The notes under the pieces were generated by a model that saw nothing but the letters and a program-made list of their open reading frames with translations, searched no databases and was not told the DNA's origin. Position numbers and translations under genes: made by a program. A stretch of DNA of 64,000 nt, taken from assembly GCA_963383645.1 (NCBI GenBank), contig OY726565.1, positions 27,676,966 to 27,740,965 of the forward strand. Direction: 5' to 3'. Shown here one piece after another: positions 23,893-34,589 of this stretch (within the stretch, counting starts at the first letter, position 1; every line of letters starts with the position of its first letter). The stretch is from Muscardinus avellanarius (lineage: Eukaryota; Chordata; Mammalia; Rodentia; Gliridae).

Positions 23893-24118
23893 TATAGCTT
23901 AGATCCAGATGAGCAAAGTGTGGCTAGTGGATTAAATCTGGCCTGTTGCCTGTTTTGTGAATGGACATTTATTGGAACATGTGTGTGCCCATTGGCTTAT
24001 ATATTGTCTTAACGACCCCCCACACACTGCAGAAAAGTTGAACAGTTGCAAGAGAGACATGATGGCCCATAGATCCTGAAGTACTTATTATCTGCCCCTT
24101 TCACTAGAATAAATGTCA
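23893..24118 (-). mobile_element. hAT-type DNA transposon fossil
   Basis: On the + strand, atctggcctgttgcctgttt, tttattggaacatg, cccattggcttatatattgt and gttgaacagttgcaagagag are landmarks of the same old hAT family as at 9583, in the opposite orientation. This is the best preserved of the three copies. Confidence 0.72.
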
Positions 24119-24177
24119 AAATTCCTTGAAATGTACAACTTACTAAAAATGACAGTAATAAATTAAAAATCTGAATT

Positions 24178-24372
24178 TTTCTCTGGTACTGGGAAACCCA
24201 TGTCTTGCACATGCTGAGCAAGCACTATAAGACTAAGTTAACAACCCCAGCACTTTCTTTTTCTTTTCTTTTCTGTTTTTGGAGAAAGAGTCTCCCTAAG
24301 ATGGCCTAAAACTTGAGATTCTTCTGCCTCAGATCCTGTAGATGGGATTACAGATGTGAACCACTATACCCA
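24178..24372 (-). mobile_element. B1 plus undeleted ID-type SINE, old
   Basis: In reverse complement the right part keeps the anticodon-arm region that dID elements lack (cttgcacatgctgagcaagc). The left part is a diverged B1 (gggattacagatgtgaacca). It may represent the progenitor type of the deleted dimers. Confidence 0.6.
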
Positions 24373-24419
24373 ACCAATTAAAAAAAACAGTAATTATTTT
24401 AAACCCTTTGTTATGATTA

Positions 24420-24841
24420 GTTACACCTTTTACTTCACTGGCTTCTTAGAGACGGGTTATCTTCAATTGAGAAATTCACACACATGCGAGAAAAGGCTGC
24501 TTACCACTCTTAACTTTATTAAGAACATAGTAACTATATAGGCAGTCAGAGGTCTCACAGTGTTATAACAATATAGTTCTCATACATAAATATAAAAGTA
24601 AATTCATAGGAAAAAGCTTGCAAAAGGAAAGCTAGATAGTTCTCACACTGTAATCTGTAAGGATACCTGCTATTTTCCAGCCAGGCAGAACTCCAAGTCA
24701 CTGGGCTAGGCTCCAAGCTTTACTGGAACCTTCTCTGAGTTTTTCCCAGCTATGACCAAGGCCATCCTTCTTGTTCTCAGAGGTTAGAAATTAGCCTGTC
24801 AGAAAACGCCTTGTGAGTCCAGACCCCTTCACCTTCCTACA
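24420..24841 (-). mobile_element. probable solo LTR of an old endogenous retroelement
   Basis: On the minus strand the block starts TGTAGGAAGG near 24841, is non-coding, and contains AATAAAG (near 24510) about 30 bp before a likely R/U5 region, the layout of an LTR with its polyadenylation signal. No internal retroviral genes are present. The 3' edge and target duplication were not resolved, so the limits are approximate and the family is not named. Confidence 0.42.
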
Positions 24842-25150
24842 AAGAAAATCTTTGACCCAGGTGGATTCCCTGAAAATTTATTCCAAATATTTAAAGAATG
24901 CTCTAAGTTTTTCAAAAAATTTTCCAAAGAATTAAAAGGAGAAACATCCCAATCCTTTGGTGGTTGTTTGTTTGTTTGTTTGTTTGTTTGTTTGTTTGTG
25001 AAGCCAGAATATCCTTGATCAATTTGGTAAAGACATTATAAGACAGGAAGAACAGGCCAACATACCTCATTTAAAACAGACAAAAGACCACAATACAATT
25101 TCAGCAAATTTAGTTCAGAGAGCAACAGAGAAAAAGGGAGAGAGAAAATT
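24842..25150 (+). mobile_element. ancient L1 ORF2 fragment with TTTG expansion
   Basis: The + strand resembles L1 ORF2 around the GPDGF block: a DPGGF-like reading (gacccaggtggattc) followed by ccagaatatccttgatc and ttagttcagagagc. It is heavily diverged, frame-broken and carries a (TTTG)n run at 24966-25000. The probable LTR at 24420-24841 adjoins it. Confidence 0.45.
24966..25000. repeat. (TTTG)n microsatellite
   Basis: About eight TTTG units inside the ancient L1 fragment at 24842-25150. Confidence 0.95.
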
Positions 25151-25457
25151 AGGACTAAAAAGTTTATCTGGCATAATTTACAAATAACGTAGTATTTTTT
25201 TATTATTATTATTATTTTTTATTGGTGCATTATATTCATACAACTTATTGGGGTAAAAAACTTGTGTGTACAAACATGTACTCATCGCTGATTTAACCCC
25301 TACCCAAATCCCACCCCATTCCCTCCCCGTCCCTCCCTTCCTTGCTTGGCTTAGTGATTGACTTCGATATGTTTAAGTACATTGTGTGCTTTAGAGATTT
25401 TTCTCTTCCCCCTCCTTTCTCTTCCTTTAGGTTATCTTGTTTGCTCCTCTTTTCTCC

Positions 25458-28400
25458 CTAACTCTCACATATTAGGGAAAGCATCTGATTTCTTATTTTC
25501 TGTGCCTGACTAATCTCACTTAGCATAATGTCCTCCAGTTCCATCCATTTCCCTGGAAATGACGTAATTGAGTTTTTTTTGATGGCTGAGTAAAATTCCA
25601 TTGTGTACATATCCCACAGTTTTGTAATCCATTCATCTGTTGATGGACATCTTGGCTGGTTCCATAGTTTGGCTATGGTGAATTGTGCAGCTATGAACAT
25701 AGATACACATGCATTATTTTGGTAGTTTGGTTTCTTTTCTTTTGGGTAGATACCCAACAGTGGTATTGCTGGATCAAATCGTAGATTTGTTCCCATTCTT
25801 CTGAGGATTCTCCATACTGTTTTCCAAAGTGGTTGCACTAATTTGCAATCCCACCAACAATGTCTTAGAGTTCCCACTTCTCCACATCCTCGCCAGCATC
25901 TGTTGTTGTTTGTGTTTTGAATGATTGCCATTCTCGTTGGGGTTAGGTGAAATCTCAGGGTAGTTTTGATTTGCATCTCTCTGATTGCCAGTGATGTTGA
26001 GCATTTTTTCATGCATTTATTGGCCATTTAAATTTCTTCTTTTGTAAAGTGTCTATTTAGTTCATTTGCCCATTTTGTTATTGGATGCTTTGTTTTCTTA
26101 GTGTTGAGTTTCTTGAGTTCTCTGTATATTCTAGATATTAGTCCTCTATCGGAGGGGTAGGTGGCAAAAATCTTCTCCCATTCTGTTGGCTCTCGATTGA
26201 GGTTCTTGATAGTTTCCTTTGCTGAACAGAAGCTCTTCAGTTTCATGCAATCCCATGTATTGATTCTCCTTTTAATTTGTTGTGCCTTTGGGGTCTTATT
26301 GAGGAAATGTTTGTCTGTGCCTATGTGTTGTAGTGTTTGACCTATGCCCTCTTCAAGGAGCTTCAAAGTCTCTGGTTTAATGTCCAAGTCTTTGATCCAT
26401 CATGAGTTGACTTTTGTACAGGGTGAAAAAGTGGGATTAACATCCAATTTTCTGCATATGGTTAACCAGTTTTGCCAACACCATTTGTTGAAGAGGCTAT
26501 CTTTTTTCCAGTGTATGTTTTTGGCCCCTTTGTAAAAAATCAATTGGCTGAAAGTGTGTGGGCTTGTTTCTGTGTCTTCAATTCTGCTCCATTGGTCTAT
26601 ATATCTGTTCTTTTGCCAGTACCATGCTGTTTTTATTACAATGGCTTTGTAGTATAGTTTAAAGTCAGGTATTGTGATTCCTCCTGCGTGGTTTTTGTTA
26701 CTGAGAACTATCTTGGCTATTCTGGGCTTTTTGTTATTCCAGATAAATTTAAGGACTGATTTTTCTATGTCTGTGAGGAATGATCTTGGTAGTTTAATGG
26801 GCATTGCATTAAATCTGTAGATCACTTTTGGGAGAATGGACATTTTAATGATATTTATTCTGCCAATCCATGAACATGGAAGATCTTTCCATCTTCTAAG
26901 ATCTTCTTCGATTTTTTTTTCAGTGTTTTATAATTTTCCTTGTAGAGATCTTTTACCTCCTTGGTCAAATTTATTCCTAGGTATTTTATTTTTTTGTGGG
27001 AGATCCTGAGTGGAAGTGTTTTCTGAATTTCTTTTTTCAGTGGATTTATGGTTGGTGTACAGGAAAGCTTCTGATTTTTTAATATTGATTTTGTATCCAG
27101 ATACTTTGCTGAATTTGTTGATCAGTTCTATAAGCCTTTTGGTTGAGTTTGTTGGGTTTTCTAAATATAGTATCATGTCATCAGCAAATAGTGAAAGCTT
27201 AAGTTCTTCTTTTCCTATTTGTACTCCTTTGATTTCCTTTTCTTGCCTTATTGCTCTGGCTAGAGTCTCTAGTACTATATTGAAGAGAAGTGGTGATAGT
27301 GGACATCCTTGTCTCGTTCCAGTTTTTAGGGGGGATTCTTGAAGTTTTTCCCCATTTAATATGATGTTGGCAGTGGGCTTGTTGTAGATTGCCTTAATAA
27401 TGTTGAGATATGTTCCTTCTATTCCAATTCTCTGCAGTGTTTTTATCATAAATGGATGTTGAATTTTATCAAATGCTTTTTCAGCATCTATTGAGATGAT
27501 CATGTGGTTTTTGTCTTTGATTCTGTTTATATGATGAATTACATGGATTGATTTTCGTATATTGAACCAGCCTTGCATCCCTGGGATGAACCCTACCTGG
27601 TCGTGATGAATGATTTTCTTGATGTGGTTTTGAATACGTGTTGCTAGTATTTTGTTTAATAGTTTTGCATCCAAGTTCATCAGAGATATAGGCCTGTAGT
27701 TTTCCTTCCTTGAACTGTCTTTATTCGGTTTGGGTATTAGTGTGATGTTGGCTTCATAGAATGTATTTGGGAGAGTCCCGGTTTTTTCTATTTCCCGAAA
27801 TAGTTTGAGTAGTATTGGGATTAGCTCTTCTGTAAAGGTTTTATAGAATTCACTTGAAAAACCATCGGGTCCTGGGCTTTTCTTTGATGGTAAGCTCTTT
27901 ATTGCTGTTTCAATCTCTTTGATTGTTATTGGTTGGTTTAAGTGTTCTATATCTTCTTGACTCAGTTTAGGAAGGTTGTATTTATCTAGGAAGTTGTCGA
28001 TTTCCTCCAGATTTTCCATTTTGTTGGAGTATAGTTTTTCAAAGTAGTTTCTGATAATCCTCTGGATTTCTACACTGTCAGTAGTAATGTCTCCTTTTTC
28101 ATCCTTTATCCTCATAATTTGGGTTGATTCTCTCTTTTTTTTAGTTAGGTTGGCCAGTGGTTTATCAATCTTGTTAATCTTTTCAAGAAACCAGCTTTTG
28201 GTTTTGTTGATTTTCTGTATTGTTTTTTTATTCTCTATTTCATTGATTTCTGCTCTAATTTTAATAATTTCCCGTCTTCTGCTGGCTTTGGGGTTCAATT
28301 GTTCCTGCTTTTCAAGGTCTTTGAGGTGTGTCGTAAGGCTATTTATTTGAAGAATTTCTGTTTTTCTTATGTGAGCACTCAGTGCTATAAATTTTCCTCT

Positions 28401-29285
28401 TAATACTGCCTTCAAAGTGTCCCAGAGGTTTTGATATGTTGTTTCTTTATTTTCATTTGTTTCTAGAAATTTCTTGATTTCACCTCTTACATCTTCTATG
28501 ACCCATTCTTCATTCAGAAGTGTGGTGTTCAGCCTCCACATGTTTATGTTGTTTCTTTGTGTCTTCTTATAGTTGATTTCTAGTTTCATTCCATTATGGT
28601 CTGAAATGACACAGGGAAGTATGTCACATTTTTTTAATTTGCTAGTGCTCATTTTGTGTCCCAGGATGTGATCTATTTTGGAGAAGGTTCCGTGAGCAGC
28701 TGAGAAAAATGTGAACTCTGCTGTAGTTGGGTGAAATATTCTATATGTGTCCAACAGGTCCATTTGGTTAATGGTGTTCTTTAGTTCTGAGACATCTTTA
28801 CTGACCCTTTGTCTGGAAGATCGGTCTAGTATTGTGAGAGGTGTGTTGAAGTCTCCCAGTATTATTGTGTTGGGATTTATGTGTGACTTCATGTCACAAA
28901 GAGTTTGATTTATGAAAGTAGCTGCCCCTATGTTTGGGGCATAGATGTTGATTATTGTTATTTCCTCTTGCTGGACTATTCCTTTTACCAGTAAAATGTG
29001 ACCTTCTTTGTCTCTTCTAATAAGTTTGGGTTTGAAGTCTAACTTGTCTGATATCATAGTTGCTACTCCTGCTTGTCTTCGAGTACCATTAGCATGGATA
29101 ACCTTGCTCCAGCCCTTTACCTTGAGTTTGTTCCTATCTTTACTTGTAAGGTGTGTTTCTTGCAAGCAGCAGATGGATGGATTCTGGCTTTTAATCCATT
29201 TTGCCACTTTATGTCTTTTTATTGGGGAGTTGAGGCCGTTTACATTCAGTGTGATTATAGAGAGATAATTTTTAATTCCCAACAT
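25458..29285 (-). pseudogene. L1B ORF2 (endonuclease/RT), two frameshifts and two stops
   Basis: The frame spans 1,276 codons including the stop, the usual ORF2p size. The first 750 codons are clean: endonuclease (NVNGLN, QETH, GDFNTPL, SDHNG) and reverse transcriptase ([29 protein letters not shown] at residues 700-703). One extra base in an A run (27032-27037) shifts the frame, and a second A run (26912-26920) restores it. Downstream in the original frame are stops at 26400-26402 (TGA) and 26028-26030 (TAA). The cysteine region [18 protein letters not shown] lies past both stops. The protein is therefore incomplete and the copy is not autonomous. Confidence 0.93.
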
Positions 29286-29330
29286 GTTAAGATCTTATTT
29301 CTGTTTGAGATACTGTTTATTCTTTTTTGC

Positions 29331-30293
29331 TTAGTTGTCTGCTGGATGGGAATTCTTGTTTCTTTGGTTCTGGTGTGTGTTACCCATTTCCTCTTTGCAG
29401 TTAATCTCCTTGAGTACTTTCTCTAGCGCTGGTTTTGAAGACATAAATTCCTTCAGTTGCTGTTTGTCATGGAAGCTTCTTATTTCCCCATCTAATTTGA
29501 TGGATAGTTTTGCTGGGTAGGAAATTTTTGGCTGGAAGTTGTTTTCTTTCAGAGTTTGGAATATGTTACTCCATGCCCTTCTGGCTTTCATAACTTGGTT
29601 TGGGAAGTCTGGAGTGATTCTAATTGGTTTGCCTCTGTATGTCACGTGGCCTTTTGTTTTTGTTGTCTTTAAGATTCTCTCCTTGGCTTCCACATTAGTC
29701 ATTTTGACAATTATGCGGCATGGGGATCCTCTTCTTTGATCCTGTCTAAAGGGAGTTCTATAAGTTTCCTGGACCTGTGTATCGACCTCTTGCTCTATGT
29801 TTGGAAAATTTTCTGCTATTACTTCCTTGAAGAGATTGTTGATCTCTTTGGTTTCACCTTCTTTTCCCTCCTCTATTCCAATTATTCTTAGGTTAGCTCT
29901 CTTGAAATGGGCCCATATTTCTTCAATGTCAGATTCCTGCTGTCGGGTTTTTTTTTCTAAATTAGAAACTATGCGTTCATTTTTGAAATGGTCATCTTCA
30001 AGAAGCGAGATTCTATTCTCCATGTGGTCTAATCTGTTGTTTATACTTTGAATTGAAGCCTTCACTTCATTAATTGCATCCTTTATCTCTTTTTGACTCT
30101 CTCTAAATTCTTTTCGAAAGTCCTCTATTATTTCTAGAGTTATTTTCCTAATTTGATCTTCTAGAGATCTTTGGATTTCTGTGTTATCAGATTCTGATGT
30201 TGTGGGGTTGTGGGCATTCACTGCTCCATTGTTATTTCTCTTTCCCATGATTTTGGAAGTTTGTGCCTTCTCTGGGTTCTTCCCTTGGGTCAC
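29331..30293 (-). CDS. L1B ORF1 protein (trimeric RNA-binding chaperone)
   Basis: The frame is open for 320 codons. After a polar N-terminus comes a long heptad-rich stretch (about residues 40-130, with IRKITLEIIEDF and NRISLLEDD) that fits the ORF1p coiled coil. The RRM-like and C-terminal domains follow (GSPCRIIVKMTNVEAKERIL about residue 188 on, then NIFQTLKENNFQPKISYPAK). ORF1p coats L1 RNA and forms trimers in L1 RNPs. The first codon of the open frame is GTG, preceded by ATA; the first in-frame ATG is at 30246-30248 and gives 305 residues, so the original start may be lost. The stop is TAA at 29331. Confidence 0.9.
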   Translation of the reverse strand: MTQGKNPEKAQTSKIMGKRNNNGAVNAHNPTTSESDNTEIQRSLEDQIRKITLEIIEDFRKEFRESQKEIKDAINEVKASIQSINNRLDHMENRISLLEDDHFKNERIVSNLEKKTRQQESDIEEIWAHFKRANLRIIGIEEGKEGETKEINNLFKEVIAENFPNIEQEVDTQVQETYRTPFRQDQRRGSPCRIIVKMTNVEAKERILKTTKTKGHVTYRGKPIRITPDFPNQVMKARRAWSNIFQTLKENNFQPKISYPAKLSIKLDGEIRSFHDKQQLKEFMSSKPALEKVLKEINCKEEMGNTHQNQRNKNSHPADN

Positions 30294-31571
30294 TATGAGT
30301 TCACTTAAGATGTTCTGGATCTCGAGTCTGTGGTATCTCAGTCACCACTACTCCTTTACTGAGTTGTATCACAAAGTCTCAGACCCAGGGAGTCAATTGA
30401 GGCTGCTTAGACCGTGGGGGGTGCCAAGTTGGGTGTTCTCTAGCGGGGAGTTGTGACTATGGTATGATATCTCTGCCACTGCCACTCCCCCACTGGGCTG
30501 TACTGCTAAAATCTCCGACCCAGGGAGACTATCTGCGCAAGTCCCTGGGAGTGCAGTACTGGGATTTCTCCCCTTGGGGCCGCAATTTGACTCACGTTTG
30601 TTGAGTGTGCTGATGGAGCTGTAGTGAACTCGGTGGATTCCCTGCTGCCGCCACTGGCAATATGGCACCACTGCCACGCCCTCGGCCATGATGTGGCCTA
30701 TTTCTTCTCTGGTTTTGAGCTCCGCTGAGTCCCTGCCAGGTGTGCTGTGCCCGGCCCTTGGGAGCTTTAGACGCTCCTTGCACCGGAGAAACTGCTGACT
30801 GCCGCCCGGCTGTTCAGCAGCGGCTTACCTTGGCTTGCTGTCCACCCCTCCTCTCAGGCGTCTGGTGGCTGGTTGTGTGGGTTGGTCTAGGGCCGTCTGG
30901 TGAATTCGCCGCTGCCGCCAGCAGTAAGACGCTGCTTCTGCATCCTAGGCCGCGAGGCCAGAGTACCTCCTCTCTGGATTTGAGCTCTGTTTTGAGTCTC
31001 CCTCCTCTCTGGAGCCTGGTGCTGCTAGGGGAGATGTAAGCCGGGCCGCTCCGGCCGCTCTGTGCTGTGGCTCAGGCTGCTCCGCACCACAGGTCTGGCC
31101 GCTCTGGCCTCTCTGGCTGCTCTGCACCGCGGATCCGGCTGCTCCGCACCGCGGGTCTGGCCGCCCCGGCCGCTCCGGCGGTTCCGCGAAGCGGCTCTGG
31201 CTGCTCCGGCTGTTCTGGCCGCTCCTCTCCGGCTGCTCTGGCTGCTCCTCTCTGGCTGGTCTGGCCGCTCCGCTCGGCTGCTCCGGCCGCCCCGCTTCGC
31301 GCCGCGGCTCTGACTTCTCTGCGCTGCGGCTCTGGCCGCTCCGGCTCCTCCGGCCGCTCCGCGCCGCGGCGGGCGCGGCCCTTCGGGCTGGTTTTTTTCT
31401 GGTGTCTTGTTTTTCCAGCCCTTTTTCTCTGTCCCTTGTATTTACCGTTTTTATTTCTTTGCTGGTGGTGTTTTCTGGCTCTGAAAGGTGCTGGTTTTGT
31501 GGTAATAGAGTTCGATTGTTAGCGGGACTTGTAAGTGCCGCTTTCCTCGGTCGCCATCTTACCGGAAGTCT
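30294..31571 (-). promoter_or_regulatory. L1B 5'UTR, CpG-rich internal promoter region
   Basis: The 1.28-kb 5'UTR is far richer in G, C and CpG than the flanking intron. The first bases on the minus strand contain AAGATGGCGACC, a YY1-type site at the position where L1 5'UTRs carry one. Two degenerate copies of a unit of about 120 bp sharing GACCCAGGGAG and CTGGGAG-type motifs lie at 30346-30457 and 30472-30592. A 9-bp-periodic GC block lies at 31040-31390. In mammals L1 5'UTRs drive sense and sometimes antisense transcription; here antisense output would run along RIMS2. Promoter activity is inferred, not seen. Confidence 0.7.
31040..31390. repeat. GC-rich 9-bp-periodic repeat within the L1B 5'UTR
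   Basis: Variants of GCTCCGGCC and GCTCTGGCT recur throughout with a 9-bp beat, mixed with CGCGCCGCGG-type CpG clusters. The beat leaves long open frames on the + strand that encode only S, G, R, A, P and L, which is why a spurious protein can be read here. It works as a private CpG island inside the intron. Confidence 0.85.
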
Positions 31572-32051
31572 CCATAGTATCTAAGTAGGATTAATACTAA
31601 ATACCTTCTCCCTGAGTCTACTGATGCAACTTTTACAACTTTTCTTCAACAGTATTCAGCCACTTTAGAACCTGGCAATATGACAGTTCAGCAAGATGAA
31701 ATGAATAAATACGAGCTATAAAGATTGGAAATTAATTAAAACTGCCATTATTTACAATTTACATGATCATGCCTATTGCAAACCCAAAATAATTTGCAAA
31801 ACAACTCTTAGAATAAATGAATTTAGCAAAATCATTTATTTAAATACAAAATCAATAAATAGAAAACAATTGTATTTTTATGTACCATGAGCAAACCTCA
31901 GAAAATCAAATGTAATCAATATAATCAATATAATATAATCAGAAACATTAACTGCCTATTAATAACTTTATAACATAAGAATAAACTAACAAATCTGTGT
32001 AAGACTGCAACACTGAAAACTACTGATAGTCTCGCATGAAAATCAGCACGT

Positions 32052-32224
32052 GCATCAAGTGTGATGGTGCGTACCTGTAATCTCAGTACTTGGAGAAGAT
32101 GAAACAGAATTTCAGATTTGAGGCTAGCCTTAGCAATTTAGTGTAACCCTGTTTCAGAATAAAACAGGATTGGCGGTATAGCTCTTAGATCTCCCCTGAG
32201 TTCATCCCCAGACTCCCCCCAAAA
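32052..32224 (+). mobile_element. B1-dID SINE, diverged
   Basis: aagtgtgatggtgcgtacct, tgtaatctcagtacttgg and tggcggtatagctcttag are left and right half landmarks. It ends in a C-rich stretch and a short A run. Confidence 0.7.
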
Positions 32225-32597
32225 ATAATGTGTAAATGTGTTAGAGCTCTACAAATAAAAGTTAGTTACATAGAAGCTATTACTTGTAAAGTTGTGGCCT
32301 ATTTGAAGAGGTAGAATATACATAGTAACCTAATTTGAGTGAGTTCCTTGGTTTTAAGCAGTGCTTATTATTAAACTAGTTCTTTCAGGTATCTCTCAGA
32401 GGTATTTTTATGCCATCTTGGTTACCAGTCATCAGTCCTTATTTAAAAACCACTGAAAGTTATGAGACAGATGCCTGAGTACAGCCTCTTAATATTGATT
32501 AGAAAGTTATTGTTCATTCCTCCCATGTATGATTAGTAAATTGTGTGTATAGGACTCAAATAATTTAATTTTTGACAATTTTATAAACAGTGTTGTG

Positions 32598-32787
32598 GCC
32601 AGGCGTGGTGGCGCACACTTGTAATCCCCACACTTGGGAGGTGGAGACAGGAGGATCGTGCAGGTTCGAAGCCAGCCACGATGGCTTAGGAGACCCTGTT
32701 TCCAAATAAAAATATAAAAAATAGGTGTCTGGGAGTGTAGCCCAGAAATAGAAGGGTTTCCAGGAACCCCAGTACCACCATAAAAAA
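32598..32787 (+). mobile_element. B1-dID SINE, young subfamily
   Basis: AAACAGTGTTGTG and AAACAGTGTTTGTG flank it (32585-32597 and 32788-32801). The shortened left half (ccagccacgatggcttagg) and caggaaccccagtaccacc end assign it to the young subfamily. Confidence 0.87.
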
Positions 32788-33033
32788 AAACAGTGTTTGT
32801 GAAAGTATGTATCTTACAGCCTTATATGTTTTCTATACCTCTTATTACCTTTATTCTCTTAGGTTTACCATGGAGTCATATTAGACTTCTAGGTTTCTTT
32901 GCTGGGTTGAATGTATATTAAATTGATTATAATTGTTTTAACCCTAAATTTGTCACTAACTTAAAAGTTTTACCTATGTTTACAAAATCCTCATGTCTTT
33001 CCTGAAAGCATTCTGAATTTCATAAAGGAATTT

Positions 33034-33230
33034 TTTTTTCTTTTGGTCATACTGGGGATTGAACCTTCAGGCATTCTACCTTCAAGCTATAGGGCCCTTT
33101 TTCATGTTTTTTTTTTTCTTATTATGAAACAGGGTCTTGCTAAGTTGCTAATGCTAGTCTTGAACCTGTGATCTCCCTATCTCAGCCTCTCAAATACTAG
33201 TACTAAAGGTTTGCACCACTACACCTGATT
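33034..33230 (-). mobile_element. B1-dID SINE, older subfamily
   Basis: Reverse-complement landmarks: catactggggattgaacctt, gcattctaccttcaagctat, gaaacagggtcttgctaag and tttgcaccactacacctg. Poly-T lies at the left edge. Confidence 0.8.
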
Positions 33231-33443
33231 AGGCCCACATCTTTGCATCCTATTCCAAAATTTTGTGGCAGCCACCTTACATTGGAATGATGGAACTGGA
33301 GGCAGCAAAGGTGCAGAGTTGATTGTTTCATATGATTCATCACCTGTGTATTTCTAGGTAACGAAATTTGCTTTAGTCTGTTAGGGAATGTGAGCTTTTG
33401 ATGTTTTAAGTTTCTTTTTATCACTCATTTAGAAGTCATGCTT

Positions 33444-33660
33444 AAGCAGGGTGTGGTGGCACATGCTTGTAATCCCAGCATTCTGGAGGCTGAGACCAGA
33501 GAATCACGGTTTGTGGATAGCCCCAGCTCATTAGTGAGGCCCTCTGCAACTTAGTGAGATTCTGTTTCAAAGTAAAGAATAAAAAATAGTGCAGGGGGAG
33601 TAGCTCAGAGGTTGAATGCCGTTGGGTTCGAATGCCCCAGACCCCCCTTCCCAAAAATAA
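33444..33660 (+). mobile_element. B1-dID SINE, older subfamily
   Basis: AGAAGTCATGCTT (33431-33443) and AGAAGTCGTGCTT (33661-33673) flank a complete dimer with the long left half (ttagtgaggccctctgcaac) and a right half reading gagtagctcagaggttgaat. Confidence 0.88.
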
Positions 33661-34391
33661 AGAAGTCGTGCTTGAAATTTAGTTTCTTGGCTATTATCAT
33701 AATTTAATTGATTCTAAGATGCATATTACTCGTCTGTTACTTTCTATAAAATCAGTGTATTTTGGCATTGATGGAGTGTTCAGTCAGCAGCATGTTTTCC
33801 ATGTTATTTAAAATAATTATATACTGATGACTTATTCAACTCGATTAAACCAAAACATACATATAATTTGTACTGTGAGCTAAAATGTTAATGCCACCAG
33901 GCTTCACATGCACTACAGCATCAGCATGAGGTCCCAAAATTCTACTAAACTTCAGGATTGACCTTTTTTTTTATACCTGGAGTTCTAAGATCCTGTAAAC
34001 CTTATAAAACAAGTACTCAGCCAGTTTCATATGCAAGCTTTATGAGTTCTACACACGAAGTACACCATAACCAACTGCATTACCACTGATACCAGAGGTA
34101 TTTTATTATTATAATTATGGCCTAGCTTAGTTATTGTAAAATTTTACATTTTCTATAAGATAAACATTACTAGAAGATGCTATCTTATCCATTAAGTAAA
34201 ATTAGTGTAGACGTTTATAAAGGAATTCCAGATTAAGTTGTCTTTCCATGAGAAAACCAACTTAAATCTTAAGAAATAAGTGCAAAAAATAAAATTTCAC
34301 AGCTATATTATATGCTATACCTATATTATATCTATGATTTAGGAAAAGACAAAGTTATTATTGTAAAATAGATCTGGTTTGATGAAAATTT

Positions 34392-34567
34392 GTAATCTCA
34401 GATACTTGCGAAGCAGAGGCAGGAGGATCACAAGTTTGGGGCCAGATTGGGCAACTTAGGCAGACTTGTCTCTAAATAAATTATAAAAGGGGTGTGGATG
34501 TATCTCAGTGGTAGAATACTTGTCTGTCATGCACAAGGTCATAGGTTCTATCACAACCTCTACCCCA
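34392..34567 (+). mobile_element. B1 plus undeleted ID SINE, old
   Basis: The right half is a full tRNA-derived ID (gtatctcagtggtagaatac, ttgtctgtcatgcacaaggt), without the deletion typical of dID. The left half is a diverged B1 lacking its first bases. Comparable to 24178-24372. Confidence 0.62.
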
Positions 34568-34589
34568 GTGTACAATTGAGTGAGTTTCA

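Larger units (their letters stand above)
25195..31571 (-). mobile_element. L1B: full-length antisense LINE-1 with open ORF1
   Basis: Read on the minus strand it has a GC-rich 5'UTR starting with CTTCCGGTAAGATGGCGACC, ORF1 (29331-30293), a 45-base gap, ORF2 (25458-29285, damaged), a 3'UTR and an A-rich tail (T and TTA run at 25195-25240). The total of about 6.4 kb is normal for a complete L1. No SINE interrupts it and its proteins are better preserved than in L1A, so it is younger. Flanking TAGTAT-like sequences occur on both sides, but the target duplication is weak. It lies antisense to RIMS2. Confidence 0.93.

Noticed and set aside
31067..31522. 151-codon open frame on the + strand
   Set aside because: It is created by the 9-bp-periodic GC repeat of the L1B 5'UTR; the product is only S, G, R, A, P and L repeats and lies antisense to the L1.
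34480..34567. tRNA gene candidate (A- and B-box-like motifs)
   Set aside because: It is the tRNA-derived right half of a SINE; no cloverleaf with a proper acceptor stem could be drawn. The same applies to the other ID parts.
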